In this document: positions 23,028-33,756 of the stretch, one piece after another
Layout: each line of letters begins with the position of its first letter
Position numbering within the stretch: the first letter of the stretch is position 1
Assembly (NCBI GenBank): GCA_016716335.1
Contig: JADJWN010000008.1
Location: forward strand, 1 to 64,000
Length of the DNA: 64,000 nucleotides
Reading direction: 5' to 3'
Origin: Saprospiraceae bacterium
GTDB lineage: Bacteria; Bacteroidota; Bacteroidia; Chitinophagales; Saprospiraceae
Translations under genes and position numbers: made by a program
Notes under the pieces: generated by a model
Seen by the model: only the letters and a program-made list of their open reading frames with translations
What the model was told of the DNA's origin: nothing
Databases searched by the model: none

Positions 23028-23192
23028 CATTCTTAGAGCTCCTACTCCTAAAAATGTCTTACAGCCTGATATACCTCCTAAATAAGTCTTTGTGCCGATT
23101 CACTACAGAAGGCTAAATGGACACATTCCGGGAAGTCCTGATTATATTTCCAATTTATCTTTCACCCGGAAGTTATGATGTATTAACCCGGT

Positions 23193-23471
23193 TCAGATGA
23201 TTTCCGGAAATTCCTCACCGGTCTCTTTCCATAATTTTTCGAGGGCTGCTGTCCGGCTGTGGTTCATCTCTTCAAATCTCGACTTTAAAGCTTGCATAAA
23301 GCTTTCATCGGTCATTTTCATGACATCCTCCGGTTGTTCGATACCACTGCCATCTCTGAATTTGAAGGTCTGTTCCAGCAAATTGTCCTCAAATTTGACG
23401 GACAGTCTCCCGTTCATCTGGAAAACGGTTACCTTAATTCCATCTTTATCATATTCGGCCAAAATTCTCAT
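23193..23471 (-). CDS. Small conserved hypothetical protein
   Basis: 92 residues, soluble, no signal peptide or membrane segment. It begins MRILAEYDKDGIKVTVFQMN, a beta-hairpin-like start, followed by a charged helical C-terminal half. I do not recognise a named domain. Its ATG overlaps the stop of the DUF2520 gene by 4 nt (ATGA), which indicates translational coupling and makes it a likely real gene. Confidence 0.6.
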   Translation of the reverse strand: MRILAEYDKDGIKVTVFQMNGRLSVKFEDNLLEQTFKFRDGSGIEQPEDVMKMTDESFMQALKSRFEEMNHSRTAALEKLWKETGEEFPEII

Positions 23472-24244
23472 CTTTCATACATTTTCAGGATACTCTCAGT
23501 CATTGCTCTGTATATTTTTTGAAGCTCCGGATAATGAGCCAAAGATTGCAAATGTTTTTCTATGGTAGTCAGGTCGTTTCGACGGGCAGGGCCTGTCTGT
23601 GCAGACAAAGGTCCGGAGACTTTGCTTTTTGCAATGGTTTGTTCCAGTAGTGGTAAGAGGTGGTTGTAGTCCAGTTTTTCCTTTTCACAATAATCATGTG
23701 TAAGTGCCAGCAGGTGATTGACAAAATTATTCACTATGACGGCAGCCGTATGGATTTTCTGCCTGCTGTCATCGCCGGATCTCACCGGTATAGCTCCGCA
23801 TTGCCTGGCAAGCTGCGCAAGTGTATGAAATATATCTTCTTCATCTGCGGTGATATAAACGGGTATTCCTTCCCATTTTGTCTCCATTTGTTTAGTAAAT
23901 GTTTGCAAAGGATACCAGACGCCTGATTTCTGATGATGTAATTGTAATACCCCGGATGATATGGTACCCGAAGTATGCAGCAAAAGGCAGTTTTCGTCAA
24001 TCAAAGCACTCCATTGTGATGCCGCCTCTGCAATAGCACTATCTCTGATACACAAAAACAGGATATCTGTATTAGTGATAAAGGCATCCATGGAATCAAT
24101 GGGAGCAGCTTGTACCGTTTTTGCCAGTTCGGCCGCATCATTAATATTCCTGCCATAAATCTGTGCTATCCTGTAACCCGACTGATGAAGCCTCCGGGCA
24201 AGATGCCAGGCAAGATTTCCGGTTCCAATAATACTGATGTGCAC
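23468..24244 (-). CDS. Rossmann-fold and DUF2520 domain protein
   Basis: 258 residues with an N-terminal NAD(P)-binding Rossmann motif (IGTGNLAWHLA, residues 5-15) resembling F420-dependent NADP reductases and ProC, followed by a helical DUF2520 domain (~130-250). The family is widespread in Bacteroidota and has no firmly assigned substrate; a pyrroline-5-carboxylate reductase-like or ketopantoate reductase-like dehydrogenase role is only inferred. The start codon is GTG at 24244, adjacent to the MHISIIGTG strand. Confidence 0.8.
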   Translation of the reverse strand: MHISIIGTGNLAWHLARRLHQSGYRIAQIYGRNINDAAELAKTVQAAPIDSMDAFITNTDILFLCIRDSAIAEAASQWSALIDENCLLLHTSGTISSGVLQLHHQKSGVWYPLQTFTKQMETKWEGIPVYITADEEDIFHTLAQLARQCGAIPVRSGDDSRQKIHTAAVIVNNFVNHLLALTHDYCEKEKLDYNHLLPLLEQTIAKSKVSGPLSAQTGPARRNDLTTIEKHLQSLAHYPELQKIYRAMTESILKMYER

Positions 24245-24284
24245 AGCCGATGTTTATAGAATAAGCAAATTTATACAATGATAA

Positions 24285-27097
24285 TCACTTGGGCCTCACA
24301 CCTCCGGTGTACCATCGCACCCACATAGCTAAAAAGAGACCTATCATCATCAGGATGGATCCGCCCCAAAACAGATTTATACCCGGGAACACACTGGCCT
24401 CCAGGATCAGATAGTCTGTTCTGGGTACATCCTCTGCTATGGCAAGTTTGATGGTGTCAAAAGATCGCTTATCTTTGGCTACTTTGAAGGTAAATGTCTC
24501 TGTACCCGGGTCTATGTTGCTGAATCTTATATGTAGTCCCTCTTCCGCTACATAATCCTTAATGCTCATAGGAATATTTTCACGGATGATGTAAATGGGT
24601 TTAACGGTAAATTGATGACCTTCTGAGTCACTGATCGAAAGTTCTGCGGCTATGGCTATATCATTTTCTTCGTTCTTGTAATTTTTGTGTTCCGGATCTT
24701 TATTAAAGCCTGTTAGCTTGAAGGTATATCCCTGCCAGGTGGTGCTGCCAAAATTCTTTATCGTTATATCCTCATACTCCAGTTGGTCGTCGGGGGTAAA
24801 AAAATCCCGTATGAGGTTTTCATCGGGTTGAATACGAAGTCCGAGATCCTCAATTGACTCCGGATATTTATACAGCAGGGCACCGTCTATGCCCAGAGCC
24901 GTTTCAATATGATATATGGTATCGGCATCATTGGGTATGACTTTCAGTCTGAAGGCAATGCCACTGTCGTGTGTATTTTTCAGGTATTCGTCATGTCGGG
25001 GAGTGTAGCTTACTCCTTCAAAGATGAGTTTTGCCTTAGCCAGTGCAACGGTATCTCCTTTCTGAAAAGTATAGGTATTGAATTTTAACGAGTCTTCAAT
25101 CGCCTTGGCCTCTTCAATATTCTGTAATGCCGGGGGCAGTCCTACTACGCAGGTAAAGATGTCTTTGTCCAGATAATGTCTGGTGTCAGGATTGAAAGCC
25201 GCCACTTTGGTAAAATCATTGGAATATACCGCATTGGGGTGCAGGGTCATTTCATCAATGACTTCCATACTGTCATTCAGCTTCTGAAACTTTATTGTAT
25301 AGGTGCGGGTACGGTCCACCAATGTATCGCCCTCATAAGTAATGAAGTATCCTTTGGAATACAGGGGCTTGCCTCTGATCAGCTGCACATATCTGGCCAG
25401 ATCTTCTTTGGTAAACATACCCTGAAAAACAAAAGGATTGGAAGAAATGGGGGTTTTATTCAGTCCGCTTGCCAGAATCCCTACCAGCATCATTCCGAAT
25501 CCTGCATGTGCAATGGCAGAAGCTCCGGCTTTGAGGCTTCCTTTGAGGTAGCTGATGATATAATCCGTATTGGCAATCATGGCAAATAGGCCGGAAAAGC
25601 ATAAAATATAATACTGCCAGCTGTACAACTCTATCCACTTGCTGCAAAACCAGGTCAGTATCAGAGATACAAGGGTGTATATACTGAATTTTTTCAGCAG
25701 TTTTTTCTGAATGGACTGCAGATCAGTATTCCGGTAGCGAAGGAAGAGGGATTTGGAGGACAGGATGGCTACAAATACGCCGATCCACATCTGATATTTA
25801 TTATAATGAGGTATCGGGTCCTGTATGACTTTACCTATATAGCCCGGACTAAACCAGTCCATGATTTTGTTGAATACCGGCAATGAGGTGGATGCTGTAA
25901 TCAATACTGCCGAAAACATCAGGACCAGTGCCCCGATAAACATCCAGAATTCGCGGGAATACAGGGACTCTTCCTTTTCAGGATGGTCCATAGACCTGAA
26001 TCTGTAGGCCCATAGCCCAAAACCCATAAAGGTGAAAAAAGCCATAAGAAATACCAGCTGCCACTCCAGCCCCATTTCCGTAAATGCATGAGCCGAAGTG
26101 TCGCCCAATACACCGCTGCGGGTAAGAAATGTGGAATACAGGATGAGAATAAAGGATATAAGGTAGAAGAAATACAGGGATTTTTTGGCATATCCTGTAT
26201 TTTGGGCAATCAGGTGTGTATGAATACCGGCCACCAATGTAATCCACGGCACTAAAGAGGCATTCTCCACGGGATCCCATGCCCAGTATCCTCCGAATGA
26301 TAATGCTTCATATGCCCAGAAACTTCCCATCAATATCCCTGTGCCCAGAATACCTGCGGAAAAGAGGCTCCAACCCATAGCCGGTCTCAGCCATGCCTTG
26401 TGATCATTGTACCACAATCCTGCAATGGCATATGCAAAGGGTACCACCGTAGAGGCAAATCCCAGAAAAAGGGTGGGAGGGTGAATCGTCATCCAGTAGT
26501 TCTGAAGCAACGGATTGAGTCCCCTTCCCTTGATCAGGCTCAGGTAGTCTGCATTGGCAAAAATCGGGGCATCATTGACATGTCTTAAAAGCAGGGTAGG
26601 ATTGCTGCCTATTTTGATGACTTTTTCGCCTATTTCAAAATGAATGCCCAGAATCATGGTGACGAGGATAGCTTCGACAGCCGCAATGGTACACATTACC
26701 GGTGCTTTCCATACACCGGATTTTTTCATCAGTATCCAGCCTAAAATGATGTGCCAGAACATCCAAAGGAGAAAACTCCTTCCTGACCTTCCCAAAATGC
26801 AGAAAGGATATATCTCATGGGCAAATCGGGCGATACATGGTCAAACACATAGGCATATTCATACATCTGGTGATACATGGCGTAAAACAACAGGCCGATG
26901 AGTGCAATAATACCCACGCCATGAATGATGTAAGCATAATCTCCGATAGCAGTCCATCGTGCACTGTCCGTGGAGTCATTCCTGTTTCTGGCTGCAAAGT
27001 AGTATGCCATAGCAGCCGTCAACGCAGATACAAAAGCGGCTACTATACTGATATGACCCCACTGGCCTACCCATAAATGTTCTCCCTGATATATCAT
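24285..27097 (-). CDS. ccmF: Cytochrome c maturation heme lyase CcmF, one apparent frameshift
   Basis: About 937 residues with many membrane helices. The tryptophan-rich heme-handling motif is FGGYWAWDPVENASLVPW. The N-terminal 110 residues (start 27097) end in FWEGQEG, and the rest begins SFLLWMFWHIILGW in a different frame. A missing A in the GGAAGT context near 26778 explains the break, with homology uninterrupted on both sides. CcmF ligates heme delivered by holo-CcmE to apocytochrome c on the outer face of the inner membrane. ccmE lies 14 nt upstream. The C-terminal periplasmic part is longer than in proteobacterial CcmF, which is usual for Bacteroidota. Confidence 0.88.
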
Positions 27098-27111
27098 GGC
27101 TGACGTCCTGC

Positions 27112-27504
27112 TTATTGTTGTTCTTTGATAGCTATTTCCTCATCCTTGTATTTGGAAGGGCATTTCATGAGGATTTCATCAGCCACAAAACTTTCGTTTT
27201 GCATCTTGCCTGTCACCACGATCTGTTCCGAAAGTTCAAAATCCTGAGGTTTGGGTTTCTGCAGTATGACTTCCTTTTCAGTACCTTTACTGTCAGTCAT
27301 AAAAAAGCGGAAAGTATTGGGATCATTTTCAGGATCATAGGTCATGGGTTTGTTTTTAGCCAGGGTGCCTACAATCTTGGTACGCTCACCACCGGCAGCG
27401 TCCGCAAATGTGGAATAAGTACTCACATCTCTGGAAGCAGTAATAAAAACGACTATACCTGCCGTTATGAGGAGTAAAGCGATGATGGTGTTTTTATTGA
27501 GCAT
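27112..27504 (-). CDS. ccmE: Cytochrome c maturation heme chaperone CcmE, CxxxY type
   Basis: 130 residues from ATG 27504 (an upstream in-frame extension lacks family character): one N-terminal membrane anchor (residues ~5-22), then the OB-fold beta-barrel with VGTLAKNKPMTYDPENDP and FFMTDSKG. The C-terminal heme-attachment motif reads MKCPSKY, so a cysteine stands where classical CcmE has histidine (HxxxY becomes CxxxY). Cysteine-type CcmE is known from some archaea and sulfate reducers. It is first in the ccmE-ccmF pair and hands heme to CcmF. Confidence 0.88.
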   Translation of the reverse strand: MLNKNTIIALLLITAGIVVFITASRDVSTYSTFADAAGGERTKIVGTLAKNKPMTYDPENDPNTFRFFMTDSKGTEKEVILQKPKPQDFELSEQIVVTGKMQNESFVADEILMKCPSKYKDEEIAIKEQQ

Positions 27505-27607
27505 GGTTTTAATATTAGAGTCAAATGCATATTTATGGTTTTCAATGCCACCCAACAGATTTGTAACCTGAAAAGTGCCTCAAAAGTACAACTAATAGAA
27601 TTAAAGG

Positions 27608-27750
27608 ACGAATTCTCTGTTTTTGTTTAGATTTATTATGAACAACAACCATGAAGATTGAAATCTCATTAATAAACAACGAATTCTCTGTTTTTGTTTA
27701 GATTTATTATGAACAACAACCATGAAGATTGAAATCTCATTAATAAACAA
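27608..27750. repeat. Perfect 71-bp tandem duplication
   Basis: Two copies (27608-27678 and 27679-27749) are identical over the full unit, starting ACGAATTCTCTG and ending with AATAAACA. The unit is AT-rich and has no gene. It lies between ccmE and the nuclease gene, where promoters for both divergent genes should be. Confidence 0.9.
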
Positions 27751-27791
27751 TTTTGCAAATGCTTTGATTATAATTATCTGAAGATAAGAAT

Positions 27792-28691
27792 GTGAAACTC
27801 CGGAGAAACCATACACCTACTTCCAATGCACGGTCTTCTATGATAAGGCTTGTATTGGTGGTGCTTTTACTAGGTGCCGCATTGGCAGGCTCGTTGTTAC
27901 TTTTCAAAAAATTACCTCAGGAAGTCGGTCAGGACCAGCCTGTAATGGAAGATGCATCAGGTCAGATCCGGTCTTACATACCGGATGCCAGAGGACAAGT
28001 GGTGCATCACACGTACTACTCTCTCTCCTACATAGAAAAACACGAACAGGCGGAGTGGGTAGCCTATCTGCTTAGCAGGGATCAATTAAGACTGCCCAAT
28101 GTAGCCCGAACCAATTATTTCAATCCTGATCCCAGAATTTCCACCGGTTCAGCAGTGCACGGAGATTATATACACAGTGGTTATACCCGGGGTCATCTGG
28201 CTCCGGCCGGAGATATGGCATTTGACAAAGTGGCCATGGAAGAAAGTTTCTACATGAGCAATATGTCGCCTCAGTTGAGGGCATTTAATAATGGAGTATG
28301 GCGTGAGTTGGAGGAAAGTGTCAGGGACTGGGCTTTTTCAGCAGGAGCACTATATGTGGTATCAGGACCTGTATTTCACAGCAGTAATCCCAGGCAGATC
28401 GGTAAAAATAAGGTGTCTGTACCTGATGCATTTTACAAGGTGGTACTGATTTATGACGGCAAAAACTCAAAAGCTGCGGGATTTATTATCCCTCATGCCT
28501 TGTCGGAAAAACCACTTTCGGATTATTTGGTCACGGTAGATGAAGTGGAGCGTCAGACTGGCATAGATTTTTTCTATATGCTTCTGGATGATCAGATGGA
28601 AGAAAAAATTGAGTCCGAAACAGACCCGGGCTCCTGGAAATTCAGTGACAAGAGATACCAGTTGAGGGTTAGCAGATGGAATAAGGAATAA
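27792..28691 (+). CDS. DNA/RNA non-specific endonuclease (NUC1 type), membrane-anchored or secreted
   Basis: 299 residues starting with GTG 27792; ATG 27840 is an alternative. A membrane segment spans residues ~18-38. The catalytic motif is YTRGHLAPAGDM (residues ~131-142), with the RGH histidine as general base; a downstream NMSPQLRAFNNGVW supplies the Mg-binding asparagine in the family. The fold cleaves DNA and RNA with little sequence preference. The anchor suggests periplasmic or extracellular action, as in nutrient scavenging or defence against foreign DNA. Confidence 0.88.
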   Translation: MKLRRNHTPTSNARSSMIRLVLVVLLLGAALAGSLLLFKKLPQEVGQDQPVMEDASGQIRSYIPDARGQVVHHTYYSLSYIEKHEQAEWVAYLLSRDQLRLPNVARTNYFNPDPRISTGSAVHGDYIHSGYTRGHLAPAGDMAFDKVAMEESFYMSNMSPQLRAFNNGVWRELEESVRDWAFSAGALYVVSGPVFHSSNPRQIGKNKVSVPDAFYKVVLIYDGKNSKAAGFIIPHALSEKPLSDYLVTVDEVERQTGIDFFYMLLDDQMEEKIESETDPGSWKFSDKRYQLRVSRWNKE

Positions 28692-28696
28692 AAAAA

Positions 28697-28727
28697 GCTG
28701 CTTCCTTTGTATTGGAAACAGCCCTTT
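28697..28727 (+). terminator. Terminator-like hairpin after the nuclease gene
   Basis: GCTG-C-TTCC pairs with GGAA-A-CAGC around an 8-nt loop, just after the stop and preceded by an A-tract. A short T-run follows. Confidence 0.5.
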
Positions 28728-28876
28728 GTGGTTGGTTTAACAATTACAGGTCTTAATAGAAAATGTTCTGTTATATATCGGAGCAAATTTCATACCATTT
28801 TTTTGTCATCCTTGATCTGCATTTTGCTCAATTTGACAATTAATCTCTTTGCGGAGTTTTTGTTTTTGCCTGTTCA

Positions 28877-28907
28877 TTGTGCCAATGGCTTTTTTGATTT
28901 AACTTTG
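28877..28907 (+). promoter_or_regulatory. Putative Bacteroidota promoter (-33 TTG, -7 TAACTTTG)
   Basis: TTG at 28877-28879 is followed after 20 nt by TAACTTTG at 28900-28907. Both match the TTTG / TAnnTTTG consensus with normal spacing. The DUF6580 start codon is 24 nt downstream. Confidence 0.6.
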
Positions 28908-28930
28908 CCCCTGTAACCTAATGAATCCGG

Positions 28931-29503
28931 ATGAATAAATTGAATCATCTCTATGCATTTATGCTGCTGGTCGCAGTAGCGGGTGTGGCACGTATTATTC
29001 CACACATACCCAATTTTACACCTGTGGAAGGTGTCACACTCTTCGGGGCTGCCTATATGGGCAGAAAGTATCTCGGGTGGTTTTTGCCGGTACTAATGTT
29101 ATACGTCACGGATTTGATATTAAATAATACGGTCAACAGGGTTTTTTTTCAGGAGAAGGAGGGCTGGATATTTTATTCTGATTACATGATTTATGTATGG
29201 ATTTCCATTGTGTTGATCAGTATTGGGGGCTCATATATTTTAACTAAGGTGAATGCCGGAAGGGTATTAGGAGCAGCATTATTCAGTTCCTTTTTGTTTT
29301 TTGTAGTGACAAATTTCGGAGTGTGGTTGCATTCCACTACTTTGTACAGCAAAGACTTATCCGGATTGACTCAATGTTATATTGCCGCATGGCCTTTTTT
29401 TCGTACCTCTTTGCTGAGCAATCTTTTGTTTGTGACCCTACTTTTTGGTGGGTATGAATTGCTGAAAAAGTATTTGGCTATACCTCAAAGTCATGAAGCC
29501 TGA
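28931..29503 (+). CDS. DUF6580-family integral membrane protein
   Basis: 190 residues with about six membrane segments. The N-terminal part contains ARIIPHIPNFTPVEG, a conserved proline-rich loop in DUF6580 proteins; helices follow through residue ~180. Size and topology resemble small-molecule (for example vitamin or cobalt-type) uptake S-components, but the substrate is unknown. The gene has its own promoter and overlaps the DUF5522 gene by 11 nt. Confidence 0.75.
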   Translation: MNKLNHLYAFMLLVAVAGVARIIPHIPNFTPVEGVTLFGAAYMGRKYLGWFLPVLMLYVTDLILNNTVNRVFFQEKEGWIFYSDYMIYVWISIVLISIGGSYILTKVNAGRVLGAALFSSFLFFVVTNFGVWLHSTTLYSKDLSGLTQCYIAAWPFFRTSLLSNLLFVTLLFGGYELLKKYLAIPQSHEA

Positions 29504-29675
29504 TTTAAAAAGCGGTAATAAGGATAAAAAACTTATTCCGGGGAAAGACTTTTACATTGAAAAAGGCTACTACGTATTTACCGCTGAATTTTTACTTCGT
29601 AGGGGTTACTGCTGTGGCAGCGGGTGTCGTCATTGCCCCTACGAGCCCCGGCATAAAGGTCCCGGCAATTCATAA
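29493..29675 (+). CDS. DUF5522 cysteine-rich small protein
   Basis: 60 residues. The core is IEKGYYVFTAEFLLRRGYCC followed by GSGCRHCPY, four cysteines in a CC-x(3)-C-x(2)-C pattern that marks DUF5522 and probably binds a metal. Function is unknown; the family is widespread in Bacteroidota. It overlaps the preceding gene and precedes recQ by 40 nt, so the three may be co-transcribed. Confidence 0.8.
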   Translation: MKPDLKSGNKDKKLIPGKDFYIEKGYYVFTAEFLLRRGYCCGSGCRHCPYEPRHKGPGNS

Positions 29676-29715
29676 TTTTAAGTAATATTCCTTTTGTTCA
29701 CGGATTTTCCGTCTT

Positions 29716-31853
29716 ATGTCATCAACCTATCAAGAGCAAAAATTCAGAATACTCAGGGAGGTCTGGGGCTATCATCAGTTTCGACAAAATCAGGAGGCCA
29801 TCATTGACCAAGTGCTTGACGGTAAGGATGCCCTCGTGATTATGCCCACCGGTGGCGGGAAATCCTTGTGTTATCAGTTACCCGCCTTATTGATGGAGGG
29901 TATGGCGGTAGTGATTTCTCCTTTGATTGCTTTGATCAATGATCAGGTATATGCTCTCAGGAGTGCAGGTGTGGCAGTAGCAGCGATGCATTCCAATATG
30001 TCACAGACACAATTGTCAGAAGCAGAAAAATCTGTAACGCAGGGTAAAGTAAAAATACTTTATGTATCTCCGGAAAGAGTCAATACCCAATCTTTTAAGC
30101 GTTTTTTGCAGAGTCTGCAAATCAGCCTTTTTGCCATAGATGAGGCACACTGTGTATCTATCTGGGGCAATGATTTCAGGCCCGACTACACTGAATTGTA
30201 CAAAGTCAGGGAGGCATTCCCCAAAATTCCGGTGATTGCTCTCACTGCCACTGCCGATGAGGCTACCCAGGCTGATATCATGCAGCAGCTGAGATTGAGT
30301 CAGCCTCAAAAATTTATAAGCTCATTCGAGAGAAAAAATATTCATATCAGTGCATTTCCGGTTCAGAACAGATACAGACAGATACTGGATTTTTTACGGA
30401 AAGTACCCGGGCAGTGCGGGATTATTTATTGTCTGAGTCGTCGGGAGACGGAGGTGCTGGCTGAAAAACTATCCAAAGCAGGCTACAAATGTCTGGCGTA
30501 CCATGCCGGTATGGATGCGGGAAAAAGAAATGAAATACAATCTGCATTTCAGCAGGACAAAGTACAGTTTATCTGTGCTACCATAGCTTTTGGCATGGGT
30601 ATAGACAAATCAGATATCCGATGGATCATTCATTATTCCATGCCCAAAAATCTGGAAGGCTATTATCAGGAGATCGGTCGGTCAGGCAGAGATGGCAGAC
30701 CTGCACAGGCATTGCTTTTTTATGGCTGGGGTGATATACAGACGTATAAATCTTTTATTGAAGAAAGCGATGCACCTGAAGCATTCCGTACGGTGCAGAT
30801 GGCCAAGTTGGAGCGTATGTGGGAATTTGCCAATGCCACCCACTGCCGTACCAATATGATACTCAATTACTTCGGTGAATACCGGGATAATCCCTGCGGA
30901 CATTGCGACAACTGTACTCACCCGCCGGAATCTTTTGACGCAATCGTCGTGGCACAGAAAGCATTATCTGCCATTATTCGCACAGGAGAAAAAGCAGGTA
31001 TGAATATGCTCATAGACATACTTCGAGGGTCACGGAGGGCAGAGATCATCCAGGCAGGATATGACAGGATCAAAACCTTCGGCGCCGGTCGTGATCTGTC
31101 AGGCATAGAGTGGAAAGTGTACATCACACAAATGATTCATCAGGGTATCATCAGGGTGGACTATACCGATCACTTCAATCTCAAGACCACTCCGCTTTCG
31201 CAGCCGGTACTCAAGTCAGAGAGACCGGTAAAATTAGTCCGCTACAACGATGTCAGAGCCAAAGAAAATCCTCCTTCTACACGAAAGAAAGTGATCAGTT
31301 TTGAGTCTGAGCTGTCTGAGATATTAAGGACTTGGAGACTTGATATGGCTCAGAGCCGTCAGGTGCCTGCCTATGCCATCTTCAACGACAGTACGCTGGA
31401 AGACCTTGTCAGAAAAATACCGATGACCTTCGATGAGCTCGACAATATAGAAGGTATAGGTCAGATCAAAAACAGCAATTTGGTCCGGCATTGCTGGGTG
31501 CCATACGAAAATATGTGATCAGCCAGAATTTTAAGAAAAATATAAAGGGATAAACCCAGGCAGAAACGCTGATACGACTTGAAAATGGGAAGACACCTGC
31601 AGAAATAGCTAATGAAAGGGGATTTGCGGTCAGTACCATTTATTCCCACCTTGCATATCTGGCAGCACAAGGGGAAGTGTTTGACCTGTCAAAGTGCATT
31701 ACCCCGGAAGAAATTCAGAGTATTGAGGATGCCTGGCTGCGTTCGGGCAAAAAAACAGAAATGGCGATTGTGGCAGAATATCTGCATGTACCGGTGGAGT
31801 TTGAAAGAATCAGACTGGGCATAGCACTTGCATACAGGAAGTATAAGGGTTGA
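29716..31853 (+). CDS. recQ: ATP-dependent DNA helicase RecQ, C-terminus broken by a frameshift and a stop
   Basis: 3'-5' helicase of replication and recombination repair. Motif I PTGGGKSLCYQLPA (residues ~44-57), DEAHC motif II, motif VI GRSGRDGRP, then the zinc-binding CxxCD(N)C element (NPCGHCDNC) and winged helix. The HRDC domain begins near 31300. The long frame stops at 31516-31518, but one base is missing near 31480; in the shifted frame the HRDC end (FGPALLGAIRKYV) follows. A further TAA at 31551-31553 is then read through into an HTH_40-like tail (AEIANERGFAVSTIYSHL) ending at 31853. Full length is about 712 residues, as in other Bacteroidota RecQ. Confidence 0.9.
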
Positions 31854-32008
31854 TTATATAATTACTGCAGGTTTTTGAAATTTAAAAGACACTGATTAAG
31901 CCCTGATCATCCTGATATCCTCTGTCGTTACTAGTCGGGTGAAAGAGTGACATACATTTATCTAAGGAATAATTGTGATTTGGAGTAGAAATTCAAAGAA
32001 GGAATTAT

Positions 32009-32016
32009 TATCTTTG
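32009..32016 (+). promoter_or_regulatory. Putative -7 element TATCTTTG upstream of the GH16 gene
   Basis: TATCTTTG fits TAnnTTTG 51 nt before the GH16 start. The nearest TTTG upstream is 26 nt away, longer than the usual spacing, so the call is weak. Confidence 0.35.
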
Positions 32017-32066
32017 AAATTGATACTTGCAATAATCCCTTTTACGCTTAATCAGATTTTGACAGT

Positions 32067-33076
32067 ATGAAATTATTCAAATCAATATGCGGTAATCTGT
32101 TTTGCAAATTGTTAATCTGCACAAAGTTGAGCAAAATCCTTGCTTTGATGCTTTTATATTTTTCAGTATATTCTCCGCTGGCTGCCCAGAAAAAATGGCC
32201 CAAAGTAAATCTGCCGGCGGGCAATATCTGTCAGAATGAGCCCTACAAACTGGTGTTTCATGATGAATTTGAGGGTAATACTCTGGATACCCAGAAGTGG
32301 ATTACCTATTATCCCTACGGACCTGCAGATGCTCCCGATTCCTGTGCATTCTGCCGTACGCATGTAGGCAATAATATTTACCGGGATAGTAATGTCACAG
32401 TGCAGAACGGACTGCTGATGCTCAAATCCGACAGGCAGCGTGGGGAGTGGTTTGGCAAAACCTATGACCATACCTCCGGGCTGGTGCATTCCCGGCAGAT
32501 ATTCCGTACTTTTGGCAAATATGAAATCAGGTGCAGACTTTCGGAAGGCAGACAGCAGTGGCCGGCATTCTGGATTTTTGGCTGGAATACGGAAATAGAT
32601 ATATTTGAATTTATATGCGGCGGGCCACAGATACTGGAATTTTCCATACACAAATGGCAGGAGGAAGGATGCCCCAATAAAAATCCTCAAAAAGGCCGGC
32701 CCTGCTTTACCAGTCATTCCGGAAGGGTAAATTTCGGCGTGGATTTTTCGAAGGATTTTCACAAATTCAGTGTGGAGTATGAGCCCAATATGATTAAGTT
32801 TTATATCAACGATGTCATGGTAAGATATGTCCCCGCTACTATGATCTTAAGGGCAATCCTGTGACCAAATGTAATATAGAAGCCGGAGAATACCGGACAG
32901 ATCCTGCCTTTCCGTTTGATGGTCAGCATGTAAACCTTATCGCAAATCAGCTGGTATGCTTCAAGCATAAAGAGAAAAATCCGGTTTTTCCCAATTTTAT
33001 GGAAGTGGATTATATCCGTGTGTATCAAAAGCAGATACAAAGTGATCTTACAGCATTGGAGGAGGTTTTACCTTGA
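32067..33076 (+). CDS. Secreted GH16-family glucanase-like hydrolase, one apparent frameshift
   Basis: About 336 residues: signal peptide to about residue 40, then the GH16 jelly roll with KLVFHDEFEG and the catalytic EIDIFE motif (E176, D178, E181), which in the family supplies nucleophile and acid/base. The first frame stops at 32864, but after VRYVP the expected sequence RYYDLKGNPVTKCNIEAGEY continues one frame over. A lost C in the CCCC run at ~32831-32834 accounts for this. The final segment ends FMEVDYIRVYQK, the usual GH16 closing strand. It probably cleaves beta-1,3 or beta-1,3-1,4 glucans outside the cell. Confidence 0.85.
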
Positions 33077-33087
33077 AATTTTATGGT

Positions 33088-33756
33088 ATGAACAAAACAA
33101 TTCCCATCATTTTTCTGAGTTTTATGTGCAATCTTTCTTTTGCACAGTTCAGGAATGTATTTCTGGAAATAGCAGGCAGTGAAGCAATCAGTTTTGATGA
33201 TGACAGGCATATATATGTAAAAAGTCCGGTCAAACCTGGTTTTAATGCAGGAGCAAGTTATGAGTTTTTTCTAAAGGAAAATGTATTTGTCAGGGCTAAA
33301 GCCATGTTTAATCAGGCCAATTTGGTTTATAACACGGGATTTGATGGTCTTGGAGGAAGTGTAGGTATGAAAATAGATTATACCCGAAGAGATATTGCAC
33401 TGGCAATATATCCTGTTAATGTAAGGTCTCAAAATATAATTTTTTCATTAGGCCTTGAAAATGCCTGGCTGCTACATTACAATATTTCTGGAAATATCAG
33501 TGGAGGGACCATTAATCCAAATTATCCTCCATGGAGCAGGGAGATTAATAAATCCAACACATCCATCAACAGATACAGGGGCGGAATTTCTTTACAAATT
33601 GATACAAGAGATTTAAAATCTGATTTTCCTTTTGATTTTTTTATTAACATGCTATATAATTTTACCCATGATCTGGATGAAACTTTCAGATACAGGCTCA
33701 AACACATCAGGGTTGGGGTAGGTGTGGGATATGTGTTACAGAGGGATGGAAACTGA
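33088..33756 (+). CDS. Exported protein, likely outer-membrane beta-barrel
   Basis: 222 residues from ATG 33088 with a clear signal peptide (MNKTIPIIFLSFMCNLSFAQ). The mature part alternates hydrophobic and polar residues in strands (GFNAGASYEFFLKENVFVRA, YNFTHDLDETFRYRL) and ends in HIRVGVGVGYVLQ, consistent with a small outer-membrane barrel. I do not recognise a specific family. It begins 11 nt after the GH16 stop, so it is likely co-expressed. Confidence 0.65.
   Translation: MNKTIPIIFLSFMCNLSFAQFRNVFLEIAGSEAISFDDDRHIYVKSPVKPGFNAGASYEFFLKENVFVRAKAMFNQANLVYNTGFDGLGGSVGMKIDYTRRDIALAIYPVNVRSQNIIFSLGLENAWLLHYNISGNISGGTINPNYPPWSREINKSNTSINRYRGGISLQIDTRDLKSDFPFDFFINMLYNFTHDLDETFRYRLKHIRVGVGVGYVLQRDGN

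Noticed and set aside
27601..27816. 71-codon minus-strand open frame across the tandem duplication
   Set aside because: It exists only because the 71-bp unit is repeated; residues repeat with a frame offset and there is no recognisable protein.
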